Shown one piece after another: positions 49,866 through 61,319 of a stretch of 64,000 bases of DNA; position 1 is the first letter of the stretch, and every line of letters starts with the position of its first letter. The DNA lies in the NCBI GenBank assembly GCA_029891385.1, contig CM057231.1:66199103-66263102 (forward strand), read 5' to 3'. Both the position numbers and the translations under genes were made by a program. The stretch is from Erythroxylum novogranatense. Taxonomy: Eukaryota; Streptophyta; Magnoliopsida; Malpighiales; Erythroxylaceae. The notes under the pieces are model-generated. The model did not search any database and was not told the DNA's origin. It worked only from the letters and a program-made list of their open reading frames with translations.

Positions 49866-51818
49866 TGTAAGTACAAGTCAACTTGTACTCACCGATAAGT
49901 CGACTTGTTCTTGAAAAGTACCGATAAGTCGACTTGTACATTGGATAAGTCGACTTATTCAAGGATCAGATCGTTCATTTGTGCCCTAAAGGCAATCCCC
50001 TTTAGCGCGTTTTATTCACAGTCGTATGCAGACTTCATGAATAAATAAAGAAAAGGCATTCTTCATTAATTTGATATTCATAAACATTGTTTATGAATTG
50101 ATTGGATCTTTAATCGAATTAATGAAGTCCATGATATATGACATAGCATGAAGGAAATTATGATGTGATCATACTCCTGAGATTCCTATCATGTGCAATT
50201 GTGTCAGTATCTAAATTCTCCCTAGTTATAGGATTAATGAGACTGGACATCATTAATCCGGATAGACTAGCACATGTCATATTCCTTGATTGGATCAAGC
50301 AGTGGATCTCAGAAACTGTAAATATGAGATATTTAGAGTTGACATGTGGATGCTTACTAGCGGTAGTAAGTTCATTGGATGACTTGCCATGAGATCATCA
50401 CATGGATATCTTATCTAGTGTCAGTGATAATCTCATCATAGCAATGGTGCAAGTATCCTTAGACTTGAGGTACTCAAGGATATCTTGGATACTGATCCTG
50501 TGCTTTGACTCCATTTCTTGTTGCCTTCCAGAGGTAACTCATAAGGTGGTGCTTGGGTACAGCTTGAGGTATTCGAAGATAATTGAGTAGCCAATAAAGG
50601 ATTCACCACTTATGGATTAGCAGAGGAGATACCCATGGCCTCTTGTCAGGATCATTACTCGGAAATCTCTGGCCAGAGTGAATATGTCATGAAGAGTGTC
50701 TTCATGGACATATAGAGTAATGAGTCCTAGGACGAGATCTGTTATCATTTGGGCTAGGTTCAGTCTAGTAAGAGTTGACATTTTAACCATACTCATAACC
50801 AAGTGGGGTATAGGATGGTGAAAGGACGAATTGCACGGTAATTGTCTATGGAAGGGTTCGTGATCCGGTTCGTGATGAATACATCAAACCGATTACTTTC
50901 CGGTTAATTGGGGGTCATGATGTGTTGCTAGATACCGCTCATGACTTGCTCAGATTAATTGTTAATCTAAGTGGCCAACATAGCCGGAAGCCTAAAGGGT
51001 CACACGCTTAAGAGTGTTTCAAAGAATCTGTAAAATAGTAATTGAACAGAGTTCCAATTATGGAGAGCATTAGGATTAAATGGATCCCAATGGGATTGGG
51101 ATATGTCCCGATGAGATCGCGACATCAATATTGCTAAGAAAGGTTTCCGAGTCAAGTTTGAGACGGGCCTGGTAGGCGTAGGACCAACCCCGCTTGATCG
51201 ATCGCTTTAGCAATTATATATATTAATTAATTAAGTAAATAATTAATTAATATATATAAATATTAGCCATGTGTGCACGTTGGAACAAGAGAAGAAGATA
51301 GGAAGGTTTGAAAAGTCAAACCGTATTACTTAATTCATTAAAGAATGAATGGCTAATATGGCTTACACTTGTCCTTCTCTTATGGTACTCTTTTAAAGGT
51401 TAAAAGATACATATATGAAGGCTTGGAAAGTAGATAGTCGACGGTTGCTCAATGGGTAAGAAGAAAAGTGATACTTAAGTGTTAAGTTTCCTTGAAAATT
51501 GGTTTTCAAATCTTCTTCCTTAAGGCACCATGATTTCATCTCTTCTCCAAAGCAAGTCTCCAACGCTTCCTCAAGCTCTCCAGATGTAGGTAGGGTCTAG
51601 CAGACTCTTAATCTGTTCTAGCTATTCCCGTCAAAGGGTTTGACTCGGTTAGGTTTTCGATCTCTGCGTGGATCACCTTTAGAGATAGTCTCTTTTGGCT
51701 ATTTAGGTTTATGTCTTCATACGAATACCTGGATCCTGGGTTCGGGAAGGTCCCGGGAATAAAAATTTTTGTTTTCCGCTGCCTGTACATGTGATGTACC
51801 TCCCGGGATTTTCCTACA
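49866..51818 (+). repeat. copia-6 3' LTR
   Basis: TGTAAGTACAAG to TTTTCCTACA, 1953 bp, matching 42086-44041 over its whole length. The purine-rich TTGGGAGATT just upstream (49856-49865) is the likely polypurine tract. Confidence 0.93.
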
Positions 51819-51823
51819 GGATA
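51819..51823. repeat. Target site duplication GGATA, right copy (copia-6)
   Basis: Identical to 42081-42085 and directly adjacent to the LTR end CCTACA. Confidence 0.95.
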
Positions 51824-53397
51824 TACGTGGAAGAATATCACTGCAGCTACAAAACAATTGTACTTTCATGAGTTCGAGGTACAATAATTATTTCTGTTTT
51901 TTATTTAATATATATATATTGTGTTAGCATATATATATATAGTTTTACATTAACTAACATATTTTTTTTCTTTTATCAGAAAGCATTTTTCTGGGACGCT
52001 ACGTTGGACGGGAGCATATACAAATTCTGGGAGAGGCGGGCTCGTACACATTATCGCGACTTCATTAACATGATAAACAAGGCTGGTGCATGACCCCGCT
52101 TTATTTTGGAGGATATTTGGAGTCGTTGGCTGGCGTATTGGGCATTACCTGCAGCAATGTCTATCTCAGGACGTAACTCGACCAATAGACGTGGAGGCCC
52201 AGGTCTACAGAGTCTTCCTGTACATAGGGGAGGCTCAATAACTCACCAAGAGCATGCAGACAGGCTTGTAAGTATCTACACTTTACACTATTTTTGTCGA
52301 TAGTTAGCTTCGTTGTATTATGGATAATGATAATGGTCTAAATGTGTGATGCCACTTATGGCTGTGTTGAGTTATTTTCTTTGTCTAGCAGGAGGCGAAT
52401 ATCATACAACTTTCCGAACCTCTGCCGACGTTTAAACGATTTCTAGTTCACATCTGACATTTTAGTCTTTCTCATATAGGAGAAGTCATTGGGCACCAAG
52501 CCTACCCCCTTCAGTTATTTGTGCACACTCACATGAAGAAGCATGACAGTTTAACCTTCATCAACAACCGCTGTCGAGAGCTCAATGTATGTCCAATTAT
52601 TGCATTTTATACATTTCTAAATACTGCCCCCGTCCTTCTACTTAATGTTAACTTCACATACCTTATAGGACCAATTACAACAAACCCTTGAGCTACAGTC
52701 GCAGGAGGAACAGCCTGTAGACGTGTCTCAGACGTATTTTGAGGCTGTCAGTGGTAGGGATCATCGTGGCAGGATTTTTGGTCTAGGTTCGTTTGGGAAC
52801 TCATGTTATTCCCAATCTTCCATGTCTAGTACAGCAGCGTCCACAAGGCCATCGAACAACAATGAAGTCATCGAGCTTCGGGCCACAGTACAAACATTAA
52901 TAGACAAGATAGCTCATTTGGAATAGGGGCAGACGGAGCAGGAGGAACAACGGATGAGGAAGCAGGAGCAGCGAATCAAGGAGCAGATGGAGCAACGAAT
53001 CAGGGAGCAGATGGAGCTTTCCCTCAGGGAGCAGATGGAGCTACAGATGAGAGAGCATATGGCGAAGATGAGAGAAGAGATTATGCAGATAGCTCAGTTG
53101 CGACCACCGTTCGAACAGTCGAAGGAAAGTTCTACAGAGGACCACCCACGATCACCACAACAATAGATAGTCGAACTCATTATTTTAAGGTACAAACATA
53201 ACAATTAATGGATCCTTTACTGTGTTTATATCCAATTGTATAACAATTGACATTATTTATACATTTGATGTACTGGTTGATATGTGGATGTCCAATTATG
53301 TACATTGGATTGTATAACAATTGACATTATTTAAACCTTTGATGTACTAGTCTTTGTGTGGATGTCCAATTATGTACAACCTAATGTTTTATACCAA

Positions 53398-53831
53398 TTT
53401 AATAACACCGACGGAATAAGAATTCCGTCGGTATATTGAATAACTTTCACTAACGAAAAAATAATTCCGTCAGCAACTTGTCCGACAGATTTTATTTCCG
53501 TCGTTAAGGTTATTACTTACTTCTGACACGTTGCCGACGGTGGTTTCGTCCCTAACCTATACCGACGGACATATTCTGTCGGTGATATATGAATTCTACC
53601 GACGAAATTTTTACTTCATGCCCGTCTCAAAATAACAACAACGGATAATTTTCCGTCGGTTTTTTGTTGACAATTCACCGACGGTCTTGTTTCGTCAGTA
53701 AGTAATAACGACAACCATGTTTACTACGATTTCTTCTGTCGTCGTGTTCCGTCGGTAATTATTATTGCCGACGGACTTGTTCGTTTCTCCGACGGAAAAT
53801 TTCGTCGGAGAACGAGACTTTTCTTGTAGTG
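53398..53831 (+). repeat. CACTA right subterminal repeats and terminus
   Basis: More than a dozen CCGACGG/CCGTCGG motifs in both orientations lead to TTCTTGTAGTG, the inverted CACTA terminus ending at 53831. About 230 bases before it (53167-53397) are AT-rich with no gene. Confidence 0.92.
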
Positions 53832-54323
53832 ATGTGTTTTGTGATTGAGTCACTCACTGAGTTCGCAAAATTCACCCAAAATTTGTAATATTTTTTTCAG
53901 GCTCAAAAGAATTACCTCGTTAGGCAAACCGGAATATAGCCACTGTATTCAAGTAAGAGGTAGAGGTTAGGATCAATTTACGTTTGTATTTGTATTTTTT
54001 TTTATCAAATTGAGTCTTCTGCAATTACTGTAAGATATATATTTGAATCTTCTGTTTGTACTAACTTTCCAAAGTGGAAAGGTTTGTAAATGAGAATGAT
54101 CTTGAGTGTAATAATAATAAATGTGGTTTTGATGTTATGAAAGAAAAGAACGGGCCCGAAATTGATTATTGATTTTTGCCTATACGTATGAAAATTATTT
54201 TTGAAAAAAATTTGTACTGAGTTTTCGAGAGTTTGATCGTTCTAGCATGCCATTCTTGTAGGGTACGTACTTGGGCATCACTCAGAATGTCAGGTATGTG
54301 TCTTGCGAGGGTGGGGTGGTACA
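53832..54323 (+). repeat. Tekay-5 LTR, right piece
   Basis: It resumes after the CACTA element with CTCACTGAGTTCGCAAAATT and a TTTTTTTCAGG segment, both homologous to 4240-4290 in the Tekay-1 LTR, and ends GGGGTGGTACA, like GGGGTGCTACA of Tekay-1. TTAAT (54324-54328) is the predicted target duplication; the LINE reading frame begins directly after it. Confidence 0.82.
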
Positions 54324-54328
54324 TTAAT

Positions 54329-55540
54329 TTGGCTTCATACTAAAAAGATTCATGACACAAGCTTTGCATCTCCTTAGAAGATTAATGGAATACTACAGGG
54401 AAAGATATAGTAACCTATACATAGTTTTTATTGATTTAGAAGGGTATCAAGAAAAATCATGTGGAGGTGTTTAGAAGTCAAGGGGGTTCCTGTGACTTAC
54501 ACACAGATTATTAAGGATATGTATGAAGTGTAAAAACTATTGAAAGGACAATAGGAGGAGATACAAAACACTTTTCTATAAATATTAGGCTACACTAAGA
54601 TTCCTCTTTGAGTCCGTTTTTTTTTTTGTAGTAGTAATTGATAAGCTCACCAAGAACATCCAAAGGGATATGTCGTGGTATATGTTATTTGCTAGTGACA
54701 TTGTTCTTGTGAATGAAACAAGGGGGTGTCAATGCAAAGATTGAACTTTGGACGGATATGTTAGAGTCAAAGGGTTTAGATTGAGTAGGACTAAGATTGA
54801 GTATGTGAAGTGTAACTTTTTGAGACATAGGGTGGTTATAGATGTGGAGGTAAAAACTAGTTTAGAAGTTATACCGCAAAAGAAGTATTTTAAATATTTA
54901 GGATTTATCATTAAGAGCAACTGAGAAATTAATGAAGATATAATTCACTATATTAGATCAGGGTGGCTTAAATGGAGAAATGCTTTAGGAGATTTGGCTG
55001 ACAAGAAGATGCCACTCAACCTTAAAGATCATTTTTATTGCTTCAAGATTAGGTCAATCATGCTCTACGAGATAGAGTGTTGACCCATCAAATAAGTTCA
55101 TAGTCATAAGCTAATGGTTACAGAGACGAGGATGCTTCGTTGGGTACACAATCTTACTAAAAGGGATAAGGTCAAGAGTGTAATAGTAAGTGACAAATTA
55201 AAGGTAGCTAATATTATAAACAAATTAAGAGAAACAAATTTTAGGTAGTTTGATCATGTTAAGAGGAGATATCCAGACGATCTAGTGAGAAGATGCGAGA
55301 GGATCATACTTAGAGAATGTAAGAGAAAAATGGGGAGGCTTATGAAGAATTAGGAGGAAGTGATAAAAATTATATGCAATGTTGAAACATATCGAGAACA
55401 TGACCCACAATAGAAAACTTTAACGTGCTAGGATACAGATAAAGGATACCTTGTAAAGAGATCCTAATAGTTCTCTTATCATTTAACTGTTACCTCTTGT
55501 AGTTAGCCTAAAAGGAAATTACTTATTATTATTATTAGTC
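54329..55540 (+). pseudogene. RTE-like LINE reverse transcriptase, 3' part
   Basis: Reverse transcriptase of a non-LTR retrotransposon, decayed and frameshifted. Recognisable pieces: FGF followed by ALHLLRRLMEYYRERYSN and LYIVFIDLE (54329-54445), IGGDTKHFS-like text near 54555, YMLFASDIVLVNETR near 54678 where the catalytic FADD box reads FASD, YLGFIIKS near 54895, and a C-terminal ETRMLRWV...RRYPDDLVRRCERI pattern (55110-55300). The 3' end has a TTATTATTATTATTA tail (about 55523-55538), typical of RTE-type LINEs with short microsatellite tails. The frame begins exactly where the Tekay-5 LTR ends, so the 5' part was probably separated by that insertion. Confidence 0.82.
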
Positions 55541-56610
55541 CTTCCTTCTTCACGTGAGTAATTTGGAAGATTGCGTATTACTAAACTTTCCTAGATCCTA
55601 CATCTCAATAGGATTAGTACTGGGTATTTTTATTGTTGTCATCTTATACAATATTCTAATTAGACATAGAGTATAGAAATAACTTTTTACTCTATTTGAG
55701 ACTAATCATATTAGTTCTCCACCATTAACTATTAGTTTTATTAATGATCTTTGTAAACTATTATAAAATGTCATTACATCTTTACCAAGGATTTTTGAAT
55801 CAATACTAATCGATAACAATAAAAATTTTTCTTTATTATTTTAGGATGATGAATTTATATTGATCATCAACTACATCTATATATAGTCAATAACCACTGA
55901 TCTACTCTTGACTAGAATAAATCATAAGTAGTAACAAATATAGAAATCTCTACATAGGATATTTTGGTAATCAAAAGTTAAATGATCGATATACAAGAGT
56001 TACATTGAAATTTTTATAGAGCATACAATTAATATTGTAAATAGAATTTTCTTATGAGGTCGATTTAGTAAACTTGTTTTTAATAAGTACGCATATTTTT
56101 ATTCAAATATCTCCATACTTTATTTTATAAGATCAATTACAAGAAAGAAATATATCATATATTAGGTTTTATTTCGCCTATTAATGTCCAATTTTAACAT
56201 AATAATGGCAAGAAATAATTTAGAAATAATACATAAAATAATACTAATTCCATAAATGTTGTTTCTTCATAATTTCATTTACAATGTATATTTATCTTAT
56301 ATACTTTATCATATAAATCTAAATATGTATAAAATAAAAATAATTTTAAATAATTAAGTGATTAAACTATAATCAACCAATTAGTAGTAAAGGATAAACC
56401 AATATTTTGACCACTTGAACAACCTTAAAGTGCTTTCTTATGTTGATTTAACGGCCTGATCAAATGATAGATTCATGCAAATTAGTTGATTAAATTATCG
56501 CTTCACTCATGAACTAATTAAGATAGGAATAGTGAATGGAACTGAAATGTTCATGATTTAAAGCTGAATAAGTTACGAAAAAAAGGTATTTGTCATGCAG
56601 ATATACAGAT
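55541..56610. other. AT-rich intergenic sequence
   Basis: No gene, RNA or element terminus recognised. Confidence 0.6.
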
Positions 56611-56872
56611 GAAGAAGAAAAAATATAGTTCTAAAAAAGTAAGTCTTCTTCTCTGATAATTAAGAAAAGGTTAGAAAAGGTATTAATTTGTCGTGCAGAT
56701 ATAGTCTGAAGTCACATATAGTTTTTGTTTTGTTTTCTTTTCCTTGGGATAAAAAAGAGGAGAAGGCCAAAACTGACAAAATTCGTTGGAATCCAATGGT
56801 TAGTTTCTGACATAATTAAACGTCATTGCCACGTATATATATGCGTTTGCATATATATGCATAAATAAAAAG
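56611..56872 (+). repeat. 262-bp direct repeat, copy 1
   Basis: It starts GAAGAAGAAAAAATATAG and ends GCATAAATAAAAAG. It is nearly identical to 60693-60954 and the same length. It ends ten bases before the foldback starts. Confidence 0.92.
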
Positions 56873-57554
56873 AAGCGCAGATCCTCTGTCCATTTTTATT
56901 GTGTCTTACTCTGTCTAAGAATAAAACGACACTGTTTTCTCTAAAAATTTGACAGCAAGCTAACTTAAATAGACAGACGCTTACCCACCCACAAGCGTCG
57001 TCAAGAAGCTAGCTAGCCAAATCCACACCCACTTTTATATGCTTGCTATCAAACGTTATTCACTTATTCCAAAGCCAGTTTTCAAAACAAATTTATTATT
57101 ATTTTAGTTATTCTTATTATTGTTAAATTTATTATTTAATTTTATTTCCATTATTATAATCACTTTAAAATATTAGGATCCTATTTTTATATGATCACTT
57201 TAAAATATGATTATTAAATTTCTTCTTATTATTATGTAATTTATTGGTGAGTATTTAATATATTTATTATTATTATTATTATTATTTTCCTTATTGATAT
57301 CACATTTATTATTATTATTATTATTTCTATTGTTATTATTATTGTTGTTATTCCTTCTTTTGTTTAATCACCTTCTTATTATTTTAAGGTTTAGAATTAT
57401 TAATTATTTTATTAATGTGATTATTAATTATTAATTATTTTATTATTAATAAGGAATTATTTTATTATTAATAAGGAATTTACTACTAATAATTATTTTA
57501 AGGTTTAGAATTATTAATTATTTTATTATACAATATACTGAAGTGTAAAACTAA

Positions 57555-59110
57555 TAATAATAATCACATTAATAAAATAATTAAGAATTCTAAACCCTAA
57601 AATAATAAGAAGGTGATTAAACAAAAGAAGGAATAACAACAATAATAATAACAATAGAAATAATAATAATAATAAATGTGATATCAATAAGGATAATAAT
57701 AATAATAATAATAAATATATTAAATACTCACCAATAAATTACATAATAATAAGAAGAAATTTAATAATCATATTTTAAAGTGATAATATAAAATAGGATC
57801 CTAATATTTTGAAGTGATTATAATAATGGAAATAAAATTAAATAATAATAAATACAAATTATATTACTATAATAATTATAATAAAATAACATTAATAAAT
57901 TTGAATAATAATAAATACAAATTTATTATAATAATTAGACATAATATTTATAATTTTGAATAAATTGTAATAATAATAATACAAAATATATAATAATAAC
58001 ATGAAGAAGAAGAATTAGATAATAATAATAATATAATTATTTAAAACAACAACAATAATAAATATATTATAATTATTCTAATAATTTATAATATTCTTAA
58101 ATATTATTTATTATTTAAATAAATAATAATATATTTATTATTATTTAAAATGGCATGGCCATTAAATGGCCTTATCACCAGAGCTCGCCCTGGTGAAAAT
58201 GGCCATTAAATGGCCTAATGACCAGGGCGAGCTCTCGCCCTGGTGATGAGGCCATTAAATGGCCTAATCACCATGGCGAGCTCTCGCCTGGTGATAATAA
58301 TAACAATAATAAATATATTATAATTATTATAATAGTTTATTAAATAATTTATAATATTTTAAATATTATTTATTATTTAAATAAATAATAATATATTTAT
58401 TATTATTTGCAAATGGCATGGCCATTAAATGGCCTTATCACCGGGCGAGAGCTCGCCAATAATAATAAATATATTATTATTTATTTAAATAATAAATAAT
58501 ATTTAAGAATATTATAAATTATTTAATAACATTATTTAATAAACTATTAGAATAATTATAATATATTTATTATTGTTATTATTATTATTATTGTTGGTTT
58601 TTAAATAATTATATTATTATTATTATCTAATTCTTCTTCTTCTTATTATTATTATATATTTTGTATTATTATTATTCAAATTTATTATTACAATTTATTC
58701 AAAATTATAATTATTATGTCTAATTATTATAATAAATTTGTATTTATTATTATTCAAATTTATTAATGTTATTTTTATTATAATTATTATAGTAATATAA
58801 TTTGTATTTATTATTATTTAATTTTATTTCCATTATTATAATCACTTTAAAATATTAGGATCCTATTTTATATTATCACTTTAAAATATGATTATTAAAT
58901 TTCTTCTTATTATTATGTAATTTATTGGTGAGTATTTAATATATTTATTATTATTATTATTATTTTCCTTATTGATATCACATTTATTATTATTATTATT
59001 TCTATTGTTGTTATTCCTTCTTTGTTTAATCACCTTCTTATTATTTTAAGGTTTAGAATTCTTAATTATTTTATTAATGTGATTATTAATTATTAATTAT
59101 TTTATTATTA
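57555..59110. repeat. Inner palindrome of the foldback
   Basis: Arms 57555-58145 and about 58478-59110 are inverted copies, including AATTAGATAATAATA-type and GGATCCTAT-containing segments, around a GC-rich centre. Transcription across it would give a long hairpin RNA. Confidence 0.82.
58146..58477. repeat. GC-rich palindromic centre of the foldback
   Basis: Four copies of GGCCATTAAATGGCC (58157, 58201, 58250, 58420) alternate with CCAGGGCGAGCTCTCGCCC-type palindromes, in an otherwise almost pure A/T region. Confidence 0.9.
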
Positions 59111-59126
59111 ATAAGGAATTTACTAC

Positions 59127-59174
<48 letters not shown>

Positions 59175-59478
59175 AGAATAATAATAAATTATCATATTTG
59201 AAAACAATTAAAATAATAAGAATAATTAAAGAAACTTAACGCTTTTATTATTTATTATTATATTATATATACTAATAATTCTTCAAATAATTTATAAATT
59301 AAAACTAATTATAAGAAATTAGCAAAAATAAGCATATAATTTTTTCCTTATTATTATGAATAACAAAATTAATAATAATCAGGAATGTAATCATATTATT
59401 TTATATCATTAATAAATAAATAATATATTAATGATAAGAATAATAGTAAGTAGAGAATTAATAAATCATTTATAAGTA

Positions 59479-59479
<1 letters not shown>

Positions 59480-59535
<56 letters not shown>
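59480..59535. repeat. (ATT)n microsatellite
   Basis: About 18 ATT units inside the foldback. Shorter ATT/AAT runs occur throughout 57080-60470. Confidence 0.9.
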
Positions 59536-59536
<1 letters not shown>

Positions 59537-60692
59537 GTTAAATTTATTATTTAATTTTATTTCCATTATTATAATCACTTTAAAATATTAGGATCCTATT
59601 TTTAAACCTCAGGTTGTGAAGATGACTTTCATTTTGGGCTTCTTTTTTTCAATTGCATTAAATGCTTAAGATGCATATTTAAGCTACTTATTATCGTTAA
59701 TATTTATATAACAAAATACAACTACAAGCCCCAGTTAGCTACGTTATGGATTTATAATAATAATAATATTAAAATTAATAATAATCATAATAAGACTAAT
59801 TTACATAATAGTTATTATAAATTATATAATAATAAATAATAAAAACGTTATGCTTCTTTATCAGTCTTGCGATAAATTAACTATTATGTAAATTACTGTT
59901 TTTGTCAGTCTCATGAGGGCTTACGGCTCATTTCATGAGACTATGCTTAATATAATTTTTAATTATTTTACTTAAGTAATTATTTATCTATAAATTTATA
60001 ATAATAATAACAGTAATAATAATTTAAATAATAAAAAATAAAGAAATTTAATTACATAAATAAATACACTTAATAATTCAAACATGTACTTAATAATGTT
60101 ATGAATAATAAAAATTAATAAAATTATACAATATACTGAAGTGTAAAACTAATAATAATAATCACATTAATAAAATAATTAAGAATTCTAAACCTTAAAA
60201 TAATAAGAAGGTGATTAAACAAAAGAAGGAATAACAACAATAATAATAACAATAGAAATATTAATAATAATAAATGTGATATCAATAAGGAAAATAATAA
60301 TAATAATAATAAATATATTAAATACTCACCAATAAATTACATAATAATAAGAAGAAATTTAATAATCATATTTTAAAGTGATCATATAAAAATAGGATCC
60401 TAATATTTTAAAGTGATTATAATAATGGAAATAAAATTAAATAATAAATTTAACAATAATAAGAATAACTAAAATAATAATAAATTTGTTTTGAAAACTG
60501 ACTTTGGAATAAGTGAATAACGTTTGATAGCAAGCATATAAAAGTGGGTGTGGATTTGGCTAGCTAGCTTCTTGACGACGCTTGTGGGTGGGTAAGCGTC
60601 TGTCTATTTAAGTTAGCTTGCTGTCAAATTTTTAGAGAAAACAGTGTCGTTTTATTCTTAGACAGAGTAAGACACGATAAGAATCGACAGAG

Positions 60693-60954
60693 GAAGAAGA
60701 AAAAATATAGTGCTAAAAAAGTAAGTCTTCTTCTCTGATAATTAAGAAAAGGTTAGAAAAGGTATTAATTTGTCGTGCAGATATAGTCTGAAGTCACATA
60801 TAGTTTTTGTTTTGTTTTCTTTTCCTTGGGATAAAAAAGAGGAGAAGGCCAAAACTGACAAAATTCGTTGGAATCCAATGGTTAGTTTCTGACATAATTA
60901 AACGTCATTGCCACGTATATATATGCGTTTGCATATATATGCATAAATAAAAAG
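60693..60954 (+). repeat. 262-bp direct repeat, copy 2
   Basis: It matches 56611-56872 nearly base for base (for example AGTGCT against AGTTCT) and begins at the last base of the foldback. Confidence 0.92.
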
Positions 60955-60959
60955 GACAT

Positions 60960-61256
60960 GAGTTGGCTAAAGTGCATTTGCATGTCAACCAACCAAACAA
61001 ATATTGTACATTAACTACTAAAATGAAATCAAATACAAAACAAAAAGGTTCCAAAGCCAGCCAGTGGCGTCCATTATTGTTTTCTTTTTCTACACACATT
61101 ATACACACATTATATATATAGGAGCTGGCTAAAGTGCATTTGCATGTCAATCAACCAAACAAATCTTGTGCATACCTAAAACGAAATCAAATACAAAACA
61201 AAAAGGGTCCAAAGCCAGCCAGTGGCATCCATTATTGTTTTCTTTTTCTACACACG
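60960..61256. repeat. Tandem duplication downstream of FLA2-like gene
   Basis: Two ~137-bp copies (60960-61098 and 61122-61256) share GGCTAAAGTGCATTTGCATG, CAAAGCCAGCCAGTGGC and TTATTGTTTTCTTTTTCTAC, with a few substitutions and a short indel. They lie 60-360 bases past the stop codon of the minus-strand FLA2-like gene, so they probably belong to its 3' UTR or terminator region. Confidence 0.88.
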
Positions 61257-61319
61257 ATAAATTATGCCAATTGTCTCGATCAATCATCATCAGTATCATG
61301 ACTCCATAGGGCATCAAAA

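Larger units (their letters stand above)
42086..51818 (+). mobile_element. copia-6: complete Ty1/copia element (9.7 kb)
   Basis: Two LTRs of about 1.95 kb, a primer site after the left LTR, gag, integrase, reverse transcriptase and RNase H in Ty1/copia order, and a perfect 5-bp duplication GGATA. Integrase lying before RT defines copia. All coding parts contain frameshifts or stops. It interrupts the TNPD-like gene of the CACTA transposon. The pol text resembles the TNT1-94 type found across plants; the lineage was not resolved. Confidence 0.95.
41640..53166 (+). pseudogene. TNPD/Transposase_24-like gene of the CACTA element, split by copia-6
   Basis: This second CACTA protein is thought to bind the subterminal repeats and assist transposition. 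Exons inferred: to 41920 (Ser/Thr/Pro-rich; donor GTAAGT), 42014-42085 continuing after copia-6 at 51819-51878 (donor GTACAA), 51980-52267 (WERRARTHYRDFINMINKAG, LEDIWSRWLAYW; donor GTAAGT), about 52389-52586 (LFVHTHMKKHDSLTFINNR) and 52679-53166 (AVSGRDHRGRIFGLGSFG, then a coiled coil of EQMEQRIREQ-type repeats). HTHMKK and RGRIFGLGS are family hallmarks. Defects: copia-6 inside exon 2, TGA near 52091 in exon 3, a likely stop near 52456, and TAG at 52924-52926. The frame is restored across the copia insertion if one GGATA is removed. Confidence 0.85.
56883..60693. mobile_element. 3.8-kb foldback structure of alternating inverted repeats
   Basis: The outer arms pair from CCTCTGTC (56883) with GACAGAGG (ending 60693) and run inward over several hundred bases, including GTGTCTTACTCTGTCTAAG, a GCTAGCTAGCC segment and long ATT/AAT-rich sequence. 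Inside, a ~300-base module occurs four times in alternating orientation: plus 57120-57420, minus 57555-57845, plus 58830-59110, minus 60140-60460, with a partial plus copy at 59536-59605. The two middle copies form a second nested palindrome. No transposase is present. It resembles a foldback or MITE-type DNA element inserted into a related copy, but no known family was recognised. Confidence 0.8.
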
